Of a stretch of DNA of 5,185 nucleotides, positions 1-4,618 are shown one piece after another. Position 1 is the stretch's first letter; each line of letters starts with the position of its first letter. The translations under genes and the position numbers were made by a program. The notes below the pieces were generated by a model. It was not told where the DNA came from. It saw nothing but the letters and a program-made list of their open reading frames with translations, and made no database searches. Location of the stretch: assembly GCA_964484485.1 (NCBI GenBank), contig CAZAGD010000078.1, positions 1 to 5,185 of the forward strand. Direction: 5' to 3'. The DNA is from CAZAGD01 sp964484485 (GTDB lineage: Bacteria > Desulfobacterota > SM23-61).

Positions 1-294
1 CTCTTTGCCGTCGCTTATATTTATGAAGCCATAACTAAAAGAGAAGGAATGGGTGGAGGAGATGTCAAACTCCTGGCCATGATTGGGGCTTGGCTGGGCT
101 GGCAGGCCGTTCTTTTTACCCTATTCTTTGCTTCCCTTTTAGGGACGATTATTGGGGGAACGGTAATGCTTATTCAAAAAGAAGGAAGATATTACGCCAT
201 TCCTTTTGGACCGTTTTTGGCTTTGGCAGCTTTGGCTTATATCTTCTTCGGCCCCCCTCTAATTCATTGGTACTTAAATTTTGGCAAACTTTAA
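1..294 (+). CDS. Prepilin peptidase (A24 family), C-terminal part, 5' truncated
   Basis: This is the 3' end of a gene that begins outside the window; frame 1 is open from base 1 to the TAA at 292-294, giving 97 visible residues. The stretch GMGGGDVKLLAMIGAWLGW is the second conserved aspartate motif (GxGDxKL) of A24 prepilin peptidases, with the Asp codon at 61-63. It is followed by hydrophobic segments typical of the last membrane helices (about 100-165 and 205-275). Family knowledge: this inner-membrane aspartyl protease removes the leader of type IV pilins and type II secretion pseudopilins at the G-F bond and often N-methylates the new N-terminus. The N-terminal methylase part and first catalytic Asp lie outside, so they cannot be checked. 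A pseudopilin gene at the right end of the window fits as its substrate. The stop overlaps the first bases of the inverted repeat that begins the next element. The specific name (pilD or gspO) cannot be decided. Confidence 0.93.
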   Translation, partial: LFAVAYIYEAITKREGMGGGDVKLLAMIGAWLGWQAVLFTLFFASLLGTIIGGTVMLIQKEGRYYAIPFGPFLALAALAYIFFGPPLIHWYLNFGKL

Positions 295-327
295 ATTTTT
301 GCCACAGAGAACACTGAGGACACAGAG
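293..327 (+). repeat. Left inverted repeat of GxxExxY cassette
   Basis: This is a 35-bp arm with three nonamers in tandem: CACAGAGAA (303-311), CACTGAGGA (312-320) and CACAGAGAA (321-329, running two bases past the inverted-repeat match, into the start codon). It pairs with 696-730 in inverted orientation. Its inner end provides the whole untranslated leader of the GxxExxY gene; the only purine-rich ribosome-binding candidate (AGAG, 324-327) is part of the repeat. Confidence 0.85.
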
Positions 328-328
328 A

Positions 329-694
329 ATGAATGATACCATTACTGAAAAAATTATTTCATCGGCTATAGAAGTTCACAAAATATTAGGGCCTGGATTG
401 CTGGAATCGATATATGAAGAAGCTTTATGTTATGAATTCCAGTTGAAAGGAATTGAGTTTGAAAGACAAAAAGAATTAGATGTATTTTATAAAGGAAAAG
501 TGATTAAGGGACAAAGAGTTGATTTAATAGTTAATGGAGAAGTCATTGTGGAAATTAAATCTGTGCGCAGATTAGAAGACATCTTTACGGCCCAATTGCT
601 ATCTTATCTAAAAAGCACTGGATTAAAAAGAGGGTTATTAATCAATTTTGGACAAAAACGACTTATTGATGGATTGAAAAGAATTTCTCTTTAA
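329..694 (+). CDS. GxxExxY family protein (PD-(D/E)XK nuclease-like fold)
   Basis: This 121-residue protein carries the family signature near its N-terminus, GLLESIY (G23, E26, Y29), which gives the GxxExxY name. It also has a PD-(D/E)XK-like core: RVDLIV (D65), EVIVEIKS (E75 and K77) and a later QLLSY (Q89, Y93). These match the acidic, E-x-K and Q-x-x-x-Y positions of RecB-like nuclease folds. Length is the normal ~120 residues. Family knowledge: such proteins are widespread, often multicopy, and their function is not established; nuclease activity is a fold-based expectation. The ATG at 329 is preferred over an upstream in-frame ATG at 281, because 281 lies inside the prepilin peptidase gene and would translate the repeat. 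The gene is clearly AT-richer than the pilus genes around it, is enclosed by inverted repeats and has no functional link to them, so it looks like an insertion. There is no strong Shine-Dalgarno sequence. Confidence 0.9.
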   Translation: MNDTITEKIISSAIEVHKILGPGLLESIYEEALCYEFQLKGIEFERQKELDVFYKGKVIKGQRVDLIVNGEVIVEIKSVRRLEDIFTAQLLSYLKSTGLKRGLLINFGQKRLIDGLKRISL

Positions 695-695
695 C

Positions 696-730
696 CTCTG
701 TGTGCTCAGTGCACTCTGTGGCAAAATATT
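696..730 (-). repeat. Right inverted repeat of GxxExxY cassette
   Basis: This is a 35-bp arm made of nonamers CTCTGTGTG (696-704), CTCAGTGCA (705-713) and CTCTGTGGC (714-722) plus an AT-rich tail. It is the reverse complement of 293-327 apart from five mismatches. It begins one base after the GxxExxY stop codon. A further fragment, GCTCTGTGG (747-755), lies just downstream and merges with the GGTGG ribosome-binding candidate of the kinase. Confidence 0.85.
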
Positions 731-766
731 TTTTAATTTTTTTTTAGCTCTGTGGTGGTAAAGTAA

Positions 767-2443
767 ATGTTAAGATTTAGGCCGGGGATTAGGACTGAAA
801 TTGTTTTTACTTTAACTGTGTTGATGGCGGGAGCCATAGCCCTCATCGGCGTCCTTTTCCTAAAAGTAGAAGAGCATAATCTGCTCCAACAAAAGATAAA
901 AGGGGGCCAACAAATAATTGCTTCCCTTGAACATTTTCTTAAAGACATTGATCCAGCAAATTTAGGTCAGCCTGGCCCAACGAAAATAAATGAACAATTA
1001 CAGAAAATCTCCTCGTTATTAGGCCAAAGCCATCTCTTTTCCCACTTTTCTATAGTAGATAGCAATTTTCGGGTATTGGCGGATTCTAAACCCGAAAGGA
1101 TTGGCCAAATTATTAAAGATGGAGAAATAGCCCAAGCTTTGGAAAAAGGCCTGGTTCATACGCATACTCTTGGAAAAGAAGGTTCTTTTTCCCTGATGAA
1201 AAAAACTCCCCTTTACATCTCCGCCCCTTTAATCTTACGAAATGAGAGATGGGGAGCCATACGCGGAGAATATGCCTTGGATGATATTCGGGAGATTTAT
1301 TCTCGTTCTCAATCTATGCTTTTTCTATACATTCTTTTTGATGCCTTTATTTTAATTACTGTGGGCAGTTTTTTGCTCTCCCGGATTATTATCAAACCTT
1401 TAAAAAAATTGGATCAAATGACGGAAAAGATCGCGGAAGGAGATCTTAACCTCTTGAGCGAAGAAACAAGCGGGGACGAAATTGGTCGGTTAATCTTTTC
1501 TTTCAACCGTATGGCTTCTCGACTCAAAGAGGATCGCCAAAAATTGCAAGATTACATTCAATCTTTGGAAAAAGTTAACCGCGAGCTGCGCCAAGCCCAA
1601 AATGAGCTAATTCGCTCAGAAAAATTAGCTTCTATTGGCCGATTGGCAGCCGGCGTTGCTCACGAAGTTGGAAATCCTACATCCGCTATTCTGGGCTATT
1701 TAGATCTCCTGGCTACGGGCAACTTGAGTCCCGAAGAAGAAAAAGAAGTGCTGCAACGCGCAGCCAAAGAAGCGGAGCGCATTCGCCGCATAATTCGCGA
1801 ACTACTGGACTTTTCTCGCCCTTCTCCCGGGGTGGAAGAAGAAGTAGATATTAACGCTATAATTTTAAACACACTCTCTTTGCTCTCTCACCAAAAAAAA
1901 TTATGGGCCCAAGTTCAGATGGAAAAAAACTTGGCTGATGATTTGCCTAAATGGAAAGGTGATCCGCATCAAATCCAGCAAGTTTTAATTAATTTGCTAC
2001 TGAATGCTTTCGATGCTTTTAAATCTCCTGATTTTATTAAAACCGGGAGAGAAAAGAAAATTCGCTTGGCCACCTCAATTCTTTCACCTGAAGAGGTTTC
2101 AACTTTTATAAGTACAATTCCTCGCCGGAGGAAGGAAGATCCGCCTCAAGCTGACTATTCTAAATTGCGCCTTAAAGGAGAAATTCCCCGACCTGCGGGG
2201 GAAATTGTTTCCATAATTCAAATTGAGGTAGAAGATAATGGCCCAGGAATTGCGGCCGAATCCATTAATAAAATTTTTGATCCCTTTTACACAACTAAAC
2301 CACCTGGAGAAGGGACTGGATTAGGGCTGGCCATTTGCCTTAGAATATTAGAATCATATGGAGGACGTATTTTAGTTAAGAGCGCAGAGGGGAAAGGGGC
2401 CAATTTTATAATTCAATTGCCAATTTTCGCACCTCTTTCGTAA
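767..2443 (+). CDS. Membrane sensor histidine kinase (Cache-like sensor, HAMP, HisKA, HATPase)
   Basis: A 558-residue two-component sensor. In order: helix 1 (about residues 13-33); an extracytoplasmic domain of about 150 residues with Cache-like features (FSIVDSNFRVLADSKPERIG near 94-113, ISAPLILRNERWGAIRGEYA near 151-170); helix 2 (about 184-206); HAMP (about 207-260, ending GDEIGRLIFSFNRMASRL); a coiled coil (260-283); HisKA with phospho-acceptor H299 in HEVGNP; N box with N409 and N413; G1 box DNGPGI (490-495); F box FDPFYTTK (504-511); and G2 box GEGTGLGLAI (514-523). All catalytic motifs are intact. The span from the N box to G1 is about 77 residues, longer than usual. The ATG at 767 follows an in-frame TAA at 764-766 and has GGTGG at 754-758. 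The probable partner is the NtrC-type regulator downstream, although 300 bp of repeats separate them. The role may be PilS-like, but the two-helix Cache topology is unlike classical PilS. It also resembles AtoS/ZraS-type kinases. Confidence 0.93.
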   Translation: MLRFRPGIRTEIVFTLTVLMAGAIALIGVLFLKVEEHNLLQQKIKGGQQIIASLEHFLKDIDPANLGQPGPTKINEQLQKISSLLGQSHLFSHFSIVDSNFRVLADSKPERIGQIIKDGEIAQALEKGLVHTHTLGKEGSFSLMKKTPLYISAPLILRNERWGAIRGEYALDDIREIYSRSQSMLFLYILFDAFILITVGSFLLSRIIIKPLKKLDQMTEKIAEGDLNLLSEETSGDEIGRLIFSFNRMASRLKEDRQKLQDYIQSLEKVNRELRQAQNELIRSEKLASIGRLAAGVAHEVGNPTSAILGYLDLLATGNLSPEEEKEVLQRAAKEAERIRRIIRELLDFSRPSPGVEEEVDINAIILNTLSLLSHQKKLWAQVQMEKNLADDLPKWKGDPHQIQQVLINLLLNAFDAFKSPDFIKTGREKKIRLATSILSPEEVSTFISTIPRRRKEDPPQADYSKLRLKGEIPRPAGEIVSIIQIEVEDNGPGIAAESINKIFDPFYTTKPPGEGTGLGLAICLRILESYGGRILVKSAEGKGANFIIQLPIFAPLS

Positions 2444-2472
2444 GTGTTAAGTGTTGAATGTTAAGTGTTAAG
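2441..2472 (+). repeat. Heptamer tandem repeat overlapping the kinase stop codon
   Basis: Units TAAGTGT (2441-2447), TAAGTGT (2448-2454), TGAATGT (2455-2461) and TAAGTGT (2462-2468) are followed by TAAG. The kinase TAA stop is the first three bases of the first unit, so the tandem array supplies the stop codon. Confidence 0.85.
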
Positions 2473-2485
2473 AAAAAGAATTAAT

Positions 2486-2695
2486 TTGGAATGATGGAAT
2501 AATGAGGAAAATGGCGAGGCGGGGAGCAAGGAGCAGGGAGCAGGGCGAATAAGGATGCTGCAGTTGGGTAGTGGGGCAATTTAGGGCATAGCGCAAAGCG
2601 CCCAATTTTCCTCTGCGTTCTCTGTGGGATCTGCGAGAAATAAATTTTTGGCTGCGCCTTTGCCGCGCTGTGTCCTCTATATTCTCTGTGGCAAA
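2486..2695 (+). repeat. Dispersed ~210-bp repeat, copy A
   Basis: This noncoding block matches 4184-4398. By hand alignment 2511-2610 and 4224-4323 differ at one base in 100; similarity then falls in the nonamer region, with a few substitutions, one single-base indel and a gap near the right end. From left to right it holds octamers (TTGGAATG, ATGGAATA at 2486-2501), a heptamer run (GGGAGCA-like, about 2522-2545), an imperfect stem-loop at 2578-2607 (AATT and GGGC arms, 12-base loop), a nonamer triplet at 2611-2637, and a second triplet at 2666-2692 that resembles the right end of the GxxExxY cassette. No protein-coding potential is seen. It fills most of the gap between kinase and regulator. 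Confidence 0.9.
2650..2663 (+). promoter_or_regulatory. Possible sigma-54 -24/-12 element inside repeat copy A
   Basis: TTGGCTGCGCCTTTGCC (2648-2664) has GG at 2650-2651 and GC at 2662-2663 separated by exactly 10 bases, with TTGGC and TTTGC flanks close to the sigma-54 consensus (TGGCAC...TTGC). It points toward the regulator gene and would start transcription near 2675. The match may be accidental, since the segment is part of a GC-rich repeat. Confidence 0.3.
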
Positions 2696-2699
2696 TTTT

Positions 2700-2749
2700 C
2701 TAACCCCACCTATCCTCCCCTTAAATTAAGGGGAGGGAGGAGGGGTTAG
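2700..2749. repeat. Long imperfect palindrome in front of the regulator gene
   Basis: Arms CTAACCCC...CCTCCCCTTAA (2700-2724) and TTAAGGGGAGG...GGGGTTAG (2726-2749) pair over about 22 base pairs. The inner 11 (2714-2724 with 2726-2736) are perfect; one mismatch and one small asymmetric loop lie further out. There is no T-run after either arm, so it is not a typical terminator. Its form resembles dispersed palindromic elements. The right arm carries the best Shine-Dalgarno-like run (GGAGGAG, 2736-2742). Confidence 0.85.
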
Positions 2750-2755
2750 TGGTGG
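2736..2755 (+). promoter_or_regulatory. Two competing ribosome-binding candidates for the regulator
   Basis: GGAGGAG (2736-2742) is six bases before an in-frame GTG at 2749, but it lies inside the right arm of the palindrome and would be paired in the folded transcript. GGTGG (2751-2755) is five bases before the ATG at 2761 and outside the stem; the same GGTGG precedes the kinase start. ATG 2761 is therefore preferred here; GTG 2749 (four extra residues, MVVN) remains possible. Confidence 0.5.
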
Positions 2756-2760
2756 TGAAT

Positions 2761-4128
2761 ATGGAACAGAAAAAAATATTAATAATTGATGACGAAGAAT
2801 CCATGCGCCACATGCTTTCCTTAATCTTAAAAAAGGAAGGCTATCAAGTGCATGCCGCGGCTGGAGGCAGGGAAGCCTTAGATCTCCTTTCTTCTCACTC
2901 TTTTGATTTTATTCTCTCCGATATAATCATGCCGGAAATGGATGGGCTTGAATTATTACAAGCCTTAAAAGATCGGAAAGTTGAGGCCACGATTATCATG
3001 ATGTCTGCCTATGGCACGATTAATACCGCTGTGGAGGCAATGAAGCGGGGCGCCTATGACTATATCTCCAAGCCCTTTCGACCGGATGAAGTGCTTATGG
3101 CTTTGCGGAAAGCTGAAGAACGAGAGAGCTTGCGTCAGGAAAATATCCGTTTACGCCAAGAGGTGCTCCGGGAATACTCATTTGGCAATATCATTGGCAA
3201 AAGTCCACGCATGCTCCAGATATTTGCATTAATCAAAAAAGTCTCCGACTATAAAACTTCAGTCTTGTTAGTTGGGGAAAGCGGCACTGGGAAAGAAATG
3301 GTCGCCCGTTGCCTTCATTACAATAGTGCCAGAAGCAAGGGGGCCTTTATTGCGGTCAATTGCGGAGCCATACCGGAAACGCTCCTCGAAAGTGAGCTCT
3401 TCGGCCACGAAAAAGGAGCATTTACAGATGCTAAAAAGGAGAAACGCGGCAGCTTTGAAATGGCCCACGAAGGAACTCTTTTCTTAGATGAAGTGGGTGA
3501 GTTAAGTCCTTCTGCCCAAGTAAAATTACTCCGCGCTTTACAAGAAGGTGAGATTAAAAGATTGGGAAGTGAACGTTCTATTTCGGTAGATGTGCGTATA
3601 ATCGCCGCTACGGTCAAAGATTTGAGCAAAGAAGTGGCCGCCGGTAAATTTCGGGAAGATCTTTTTTATCGCCTCAATGTGCTCCAAATAAATCTTCCTC
3701 CCCTGCGAGAAAGAAAAGAAGATATTCCGCTCTTAATTGAGCATTTTATTCAGAAATATAATGCCCGGCATAAATTAAGTATTGAAGGAATTTCGGAAGA
3801 AGCATTAGCATTTCTTCTTGATTATAGCTGGCCAGGGAATGTGCGTGAGTTAGAAAATATTATTGAACGGGCTATGATTCTCAGCCAGGGGCGCCGAATT
3901 ATGGCCGAAAATCTTCCTGCAGAAATAAAAAGTCCTGAACAGAATAGAATTAAAAAGCTAATGGAAGAAGAAATTTCCATTAAAAAAGCCACCCGCCTCC
4001 TCGAAGAAGAATTGATCCGTAAAGCTCTCCAAAAGACTGGGGGCAACCGCACCCAAGCCGCCAAAATTTTAGAAATCAGCCATCCCGCCCTGTTGAGCAA
4101 AATAAAAGAATACGGCATTGAAGACTGA
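2761..4128 (+). CDS. NtrC-family sigma-54-dependent response regulator
   Basis: A 455-residue cytoplasmic activator counted from ATG 2761; 459 if GTG 2749 is used. Receiver domain (about 5-118): acidic pair D10/D11, phospho-acceptor D54 in LSDIIMPEMDG, S82 and K104. After a linker, an AAA+ domain (about 140-375) with Walker A GESGTGKE (172-179), sigma-54 contact loop GAFTDA (219-224; canonical GAFTGA), Walker B GTLFLDE (238-244), arginine-finger region FREDLFYRLN (297-306) and sensor II WPGNVREL (357-364). A Fis-type helix-turn-helix closes the protein (about 421-453, GGNRTQAAKILEIS). Family knowledge: phosphorylation lets the AAA+ ring hydrolyse ATP and open sigma-54 promoters. The upstream kinase is the likely partner, and the sigma-54-like site at 4553-4566 before the pseudopilin gene is the likely local target, as in PilR systems. 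The symbol is left blank because PilR, AtoC, ZraR and NtrC share this architecture. Confidence 0.95.
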   Translation: MEQKKILIIDDEESMRHMLSLILKKEGYQVHAAAGGREALDLLSSHSFDFILSDIIMPEMDGLELLQALKDRKVEATIIMMSAYGTINTAVEAMKRGAYDYISKPFRPDEVLMALRKAEERESLRQENIRLRQEVLREYSFGNIIGKSPRMLQIFALIKKVSDYKTSVLLVGESGTGKEMVARCLHYNSARSKGAFIAVNCGAIPETLLESELFGHEKGAFTDAKKEKRGSFEMAHEGTLFLDEVGELSPSAQVKLLRALQEGEIKRLGSERSISVDVRIIAATVKDLSKEVAAGKFREDLFYRLNVLQINLPPLRERKEDIPLLIEHFIQKYNARHKLSIEGISEEALAFLLDYSWPGNVRELENIIERAMILSQGRRIMAENLPAEIKSPEQNRIKKLMEEEISIKKATRLLEEELIRKALQKTGGNRTQAAKILEISHPALLSKIKEYGIED

Positions 4129-4139
4129 AACTCATGGGA

Positions 4140-4167
4140 CGCAGATTAACGCAGATTTCGCAGATAA
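4140..4167 (-). repeat. CGCAGAT triplet array
   Basis: Units CGCAGATTAA (4140-4149), CGCAGATTT (4150-4158) and CGCAGATAA (4159-4167) repeat with period 10 then 9. They are in inverted orientation to the CTCTGCG triplet at 4324-4350, so the two arrays bracket the core of repeat copy B much as the CACAGAG arrays bracket the GxxExxY gene. The array begins 12 bases after the regulator stop codon. Confidence 0.8.
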
Positions 4168-4183
4168 AAATCATTATTAAATA

Positions 4184-4398
4184 TTGGAATGTTGGAATGA
4201 TGGAATGGTGGAATAATGGAGAAATGGCGAGGCGGGGAGCAAGGGGCAGGGAGCAGGGCGAATAAGGATGCTGCAGTTGGGTAGTGGGGCAATTTAGGGC
4301 ATAGCGCAAAGCGCCCAATTTTCCTCTGCGCGCTCTGCGGGCTCTGCGAGAAATAAATTTTTTGGCTGCGGCTTTGCCACCCTGTGGCCTGTGTGGCC
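4184..4398 (+). repeat. Dispersed ~210-bp repeat, copy B
   Basis: Same orientation and almost the same sequence as 2486-2695. It begins with a longer octamer run than copy A: TTGGAATG, TTGGAATG, ATGGAATG, GTGGAATA, ATGGAGAA (4184-4223). The stem-loop recurs at 4291-4320. The nonamer triplet here is very regular: CTCTGCG followed by CG, GG and AG (4324-4350). The right end is shorter and diverged (CTGTGGCC...GTGTGGCC). No coding potential is seen; reverse-strand reading frames here are artefacts of the repeat. Confidence 0.9.
4364..4377 (+). promoter_or_regulatory. Possible sigma-54 -24/-12 element inside repeat copy B
   Basis: TTGGCTGCGGCTTTGCC keeps GG (4364-4365) and GC (4376-4377) at the required 10-base spacing, like the equivalent site in copy A. 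It lies about 250 bases before the pseudopilin start, which has a better-placed candidate nearer. It may simply be repeat sequence. Confidence 0.2.
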
Positions 4399-4552
4399 AT
4401 AAGAAGATATTAAAATTTTTTAAGAAGTGTCAAAAAATTTAATAGTTGAAAAGAAAAAGACTTATCACCCTCCAGGGGCAACAAATTAATTTCATCAATT
4501 ATTTCAAATAATTATTAGCTTTCCTCTTTTCCCCACAAATAAAAATCAATTG
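4399..4552. other. AT-rich intergenic segment, possible upstream activator region
   Basis: No gene is seen. The segment is AT-rich. It contains a perfect 17-bp dyad AATTATTTCAAATAATT (4497-4513), centred about 73 bases before the predicted transcription start, a small CCCTCCAGGG hairpin (4468-4477), and a single GTGTC (4427-4431) of the kind reported in PilR binding sites. Any of these could bind the sigma-54 activator, but AT-rich dyads arise easily by chance. Confidence 0.3.
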
Positions 4553-4566
4553 GGAACAGTTTTTGC
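4553..4566 (+). promoter_or_regulatory. Sigma-54 (RpoN) promoter for the pseudopilin gene
   Basis: GGGAACAGTTTTTGCA (4552-4567) has GG at 4553-4554 and GC at 4565-4566 with the obligatory 10-base spacing, AC in the -24 element and TTTGCA at -12. Transcription would begin near 4578, leaving a leader of about 41 bases before ATG 4619. It follows an NtrC-type activator gene and precedes a pilin-like gene, the classical PilR arrangement. Confidence 0.65.
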
Positions 4567-4604
4567 ATCCTATTAAATTGAAAGAAAAAAATTCCTCAGC
4601 TAAA

Positions 4605-4609
4605 AGAGG
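4605..4609 (+). promoter_or_regulatory. Ribosome-binding site of the pseudopilin gene
   Basis: AGAGG lies nine bases before ATG 4619 (a second in-frame ATG follows at 4622), and an in-frame TAA at 4601-4603 closes the frame upstream. No comparable site precedes the internal candidates GTG 4679 or ATG 4706, so this favours the long leader. Confidence 0.5.
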
Positions 4610-4618
4610 CAAAACTTG

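Larger units (their letters stand above)
293..730. mobile_element. Putative inverted-repeat-bounded GxxExxY cassette
   Basis: Bases 293-327 and 696-730 are imperfect inverted repeats, with 30 of 35 positions matching by hand alignment and 24 of 27 in the core beginning GCCACAGAG. They enclose exactly one small AT-rich gene (329-694): the left arm ends one base before its ATG and the right arm starts one base after its TAA. The tight fit and the different base composition from the flanking pilus genes suggest that gene plus ends moved as a unit. No transposase is visible, and no convincing target-site duplication could be recognised at the outer edges. Similar end-like sequence occurs without the gene at 2666-2699. 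Calling it mobile is an inference. Confidence 0.5.

Noticed and set aside
281..328. N-terminal extension of the GxxExxY protein from the in-frame ATG at 281
   Set aside because: It overlaps the prepilin peptidase gene and would translate the inverted repeat; family members begin close to the ATG at 329.
767..2443. Naming the kinase pilS and the regulator pilR
   Set aside because: The context and sigma-54 promoter are suggestive, but the kinase topology (two helices, Cache-like sensor) is not that of PilS, and other NtrC-type pairs share this architecture.
2578..2607. Stem-loop in the repeat as a terminator or small RNA
   Set aside because: It is an eight-pair stem with a bulge and a 12-base loop, and lacks a proper T-run; its presence in both copies is explained by the repeat itself.
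2700..2749. Palindrome as an intrinsic terminator for the kinase transcript
   Set aside because: It is a strong stem but no T-run follows on either strand; it sits directly on the next gene's ribosome-binding region.
3268..4118. Reverse-strand and alternate-frame open reading frames within the regulator gene
   Set aside because: They are shadows of a gene with complete conserved motifs and encode no recognisable domains.
4140..4350. CRISPR-like array
   Set aside because: Units are 7-10 bases, contiguous or irregular, without unique 30-base spacers or cas genes.
4076..4400. Two overlapping reverse-strand open reading frames of 80-84 codons
   Set aside because: They run across repeat copy B and the regulator's end; the peptide is low-complexity (repeated FHHS/IIP-like runs) from the octamer array.
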